From the NCBI RefSeq assembly GCF_029319185.1, contig NZ_CP119754.1, forward strand, positions 1,116,001-1,180,000: a stretch of DNA of 64,000 nt, in the 5' to 3' direction. This DNA is from Superficieibacter sp. HKU1. Lineage in GTDB: Bacteria; Pseudomonadota; Gammaproteobacteria; Enterobacterales; Enterobacteriaceae. Position 1 is the first letter of the stretch. Every line of letters begins with the position of its first letter. The notes under the pieces were generated by a model. That model made no database searches. It had not been told where the DNA came from and saw only the letters and a program-made list of their open reading frames with translations. Both the position numbers and the translations under genes were made by a program. This document shows positions 62,868 to 64,000 of this stretch, piece after piece.

Positions 62868-62895
62868 TGGCCCTGCGCCTGGCGGCGCGGGGCCA
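62868..62895. terminator. GC-rich hairpin between zinT and the GH28 gene
   Basis: TGGCCC...GCGCC and GGCGC...GGGCCA pair between two convergent genes. There is no T tract, so termination strength is uncertain. Confidence 0.55.
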
Positions 62896-62896
62896 A

Positions 62897-64000
62897 CTAC
62901 CGCTCATAGCTATCGTTATCATCGCAGGTTGCCGCGGATGCGCTTACCTGCACATCATTAAATGACAGCCTGCTCACGCCCGAAATTTTACCGAACTCAG
63001 AGGCCTCAATCGTCATAGAGGATAACTGAAGCTTCTCGAGGGGCCGTTCAGGATAGCCTTCAATAAAAAAAGCACGTGAAAAAATCGTATCGCCCGAACG
63101 GCGGGCGGCAATATCACTTAGCGCCACATTTGATACCTGCGTCAAACCCGCTTCGCCTTCAACGCCCTCCGCCAGTTTTTGCCAGTGCGGCGGTTTATCA
63201 GCCAGATTGCCTTTCTCGCCGTAGCTGTATTGCGGGAACCAGTTGAGCTGGATCATGACCGGAAAAGTGACGTCGGTGAGCGTCAGATGCCGCACCGCGA
63301 TATCGCGGATAAACCCGCCGCGATTGCGGGCAGATTTAATGCGAAAACCGACGCCGGTACCGTTAAACTGATTGTGTTCAATGGTCACCCTTTCAATACC
63401 GCCGGAGGTTTCGCTGCCGATGGTAATCCCGGAGCCTTTATTAAGCGTGCAGTGGCGGATAGTAATATCCCGGGCGCTGATGGCCTTTTGCGCCGCCTCT
63501 TTACCCCGGCCCGCTTTGATACAGATATTGTCATCGTTACAGGAGACCACGCAATTTTCCACGCGGACCTGTTCGCAGGCATCGATATCAATACCATCAG
63601 TGCTGGGACCCGCAGAATTCGCAATCTGCACGCCGGTTACGTTAACGTGCGACGAATAGCAAAGATGGAGATTCCAGAAACCGGACTCGCGACTGGTAAA
63701 ATTATTCAGGGTGATATTCTTACTGTGGTAAACCACGATATTACGCGGACGCTGACAGTCGTAATCCACCACCCAGCGCAGACCGCGGGCGCTGTAGTCG
63801 GCCAGCATGCCACCCTGTTCATCGCCGCCCCAGAAGCGATGCCACCAGACCGCGCCCTGACCATCAATAGTTCCCGGACCGCTAATCTGCACATCCTGAC
63901 AATGGTTAACATTCACGATCCCGGCAGGCCAGACCATATCAATTCCGGCGACCCGGGTCTCAATCAGGGGATAGTCGGCCAGATTTTCGCTACCCAGTAA
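62897..64000 (-). CDS. glycoside hydrolase family 28 protein (polygalacturonase-like), 5' end outside the window
   Basis: The frame is open to the right edge (reading LLGSENLADYPLIETRVAGI at the edge), so the N-terminus is missing. The right-handed beta-helix text contains GH28 motifs: SAGPSTDGIDIDAC (N/S-T-D), SCNDDNICIKAGRG (the D-D pair) and VGFRIKSARNRGG (the R-I-K). The third motif reads GSGITIGSE instead of the common GHGxxxGS, so the usual His is absent. It probably acts on galacturonate- or rhamnose-containing plant polymers. It lies near, but not in, the sugar-acid operon. Confidence 0.88.
   Translation of the reverse strand, partial: LLGSENLADYPLIETRVAGIDMVWPAGIVNVNHCQDVQISGPGTIDGQGAVWWHRFWGGDEQGGMLADYSARGLRWVVDYDCQRPRNIVVYHSKNITLNNFTSRESGFWNLHLCYSSHVNVTGVQIANSAGPSTDGIDIDACEQVRVENCVVSCNDDNICIKAGRGKEAAQKAISARDITIRHCTLNKGSGITIGSETSGGIERVTIEHNQFNGTGVGFRIKSARNRGGFIRDIAVRHLTLTDVTFPVMIQLNWFPQYSYGEKGNLADKPPHWQKLAEGVEGEAGLTQVSNVALSDIAARRSGDTIFSRAFFIEGYPERPLEKLQLSSMTIEASEFGKISGVSRLSFNDVQVSASAATCDDNDSYER

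Noticed and set aside
1..64000. CRISPR arrays and insertion sequences
   Set aside because: No regularly spaced direct repeats with unique spacers, and no transposase gene or IS-type terminal repeats, were seen. The only recombination gene is the tyrosine recombinase.

Overview
The window is chromosomal DNA of a gamma-proteobacterium of the family Enterobacteriaceae. From about 31.1 to 48.1 kb the gene order is that of Escherichia coli: yafV, fadE, gmhA, yafJ, yafK, dinB, prfH, pepD, gpt, frsA, crl, phoE, proB, proA and the tRNA-Thr gene thrW. The proteins resemble their E. coli counterparts closely. A complete carotenoid cluster (crtE-idi-crtX-crtY-crtI-crtB, with crtZ convergent) follows thrW. 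It points to a yellow-pigmented genus such as Cronobacter, Pseudescherichia, Atlantibacter or an Enterobacter relative; the sequence alone does not let me choose.

Layout. (1) 0.3-8.2 kb: the end of a type VI secretion (T6SS) locus, tssM and tagF, then AT-rich effector/immunity cassettes. These are two tandem glucosaminidase-like effector plus periplasmic immunity pairs, the first effector broken by a nonsense codon, and a metzincin-like zinc protease candidate with its own putative immunity protein. Degraded copies of the tagF 3' end lie between the cassettes. (2) 8.2-15.7 kb: vgrG, an EagR-type chaperone, a full-length PAAR/Rhs effector and its immunity gene. (3) 15.7-22.9 kb: an array of displaced Rhs C-terminal tips (one with a 1.1-kb core duplication, an EndoU nuclease tip and a ParB-like tip). 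Each tip is followed by an immunity gene, a near-identical hairpin terminator and a reverse-strand symE-like gene or remnant. The array is interrupted by a XerC/D-like tyrosine recombinase and a GC-rich non-coding segment holding two dif-like motifs. (4) 23.1-31.0 kb: a GntR regulator with a palindromic operator, a five-gene peptide ABC transporter and a gamma-glutamyltransferase, as one operon. (5) 31.0-48.1 kb: the conserved backbone, including an RtcB2-PrfH RNA-repair and ribosome-rescue operon preceded by a 15-codon leader ORF. (6) 48.1-56.3 kb: the carotenoid genes downstream of thrW. (7) 56.4-62.0 kb: an IclR regulator and a sugar-acid operon (MFS transporter, enolase-superfamily dehydratase, DapA-family lyase, dgoK, dgoA). 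(8) 62.1-64.0 kb: zinT with a Zur-like operator, and a GH28 glycosidase cut by the window edge.

How the parts fit. Regions 1-3 form a contact-dependent antagonism island: the T6SS machine, its VgrG/PAAR tips, cargo toxins, immunity genes and a store of alternative toxin tips. The repeated flanks (Rhs-core end on the left, terminator plus symE on the right) suggest cassette exchange by recombination. The features most worth following are the tip array with its Xer-like recombinase and dif-like sites, the tandem tagF-tail cassettes, the metzincin-like effector candidate and the leader ORF ahead of rtcB2-prfH.
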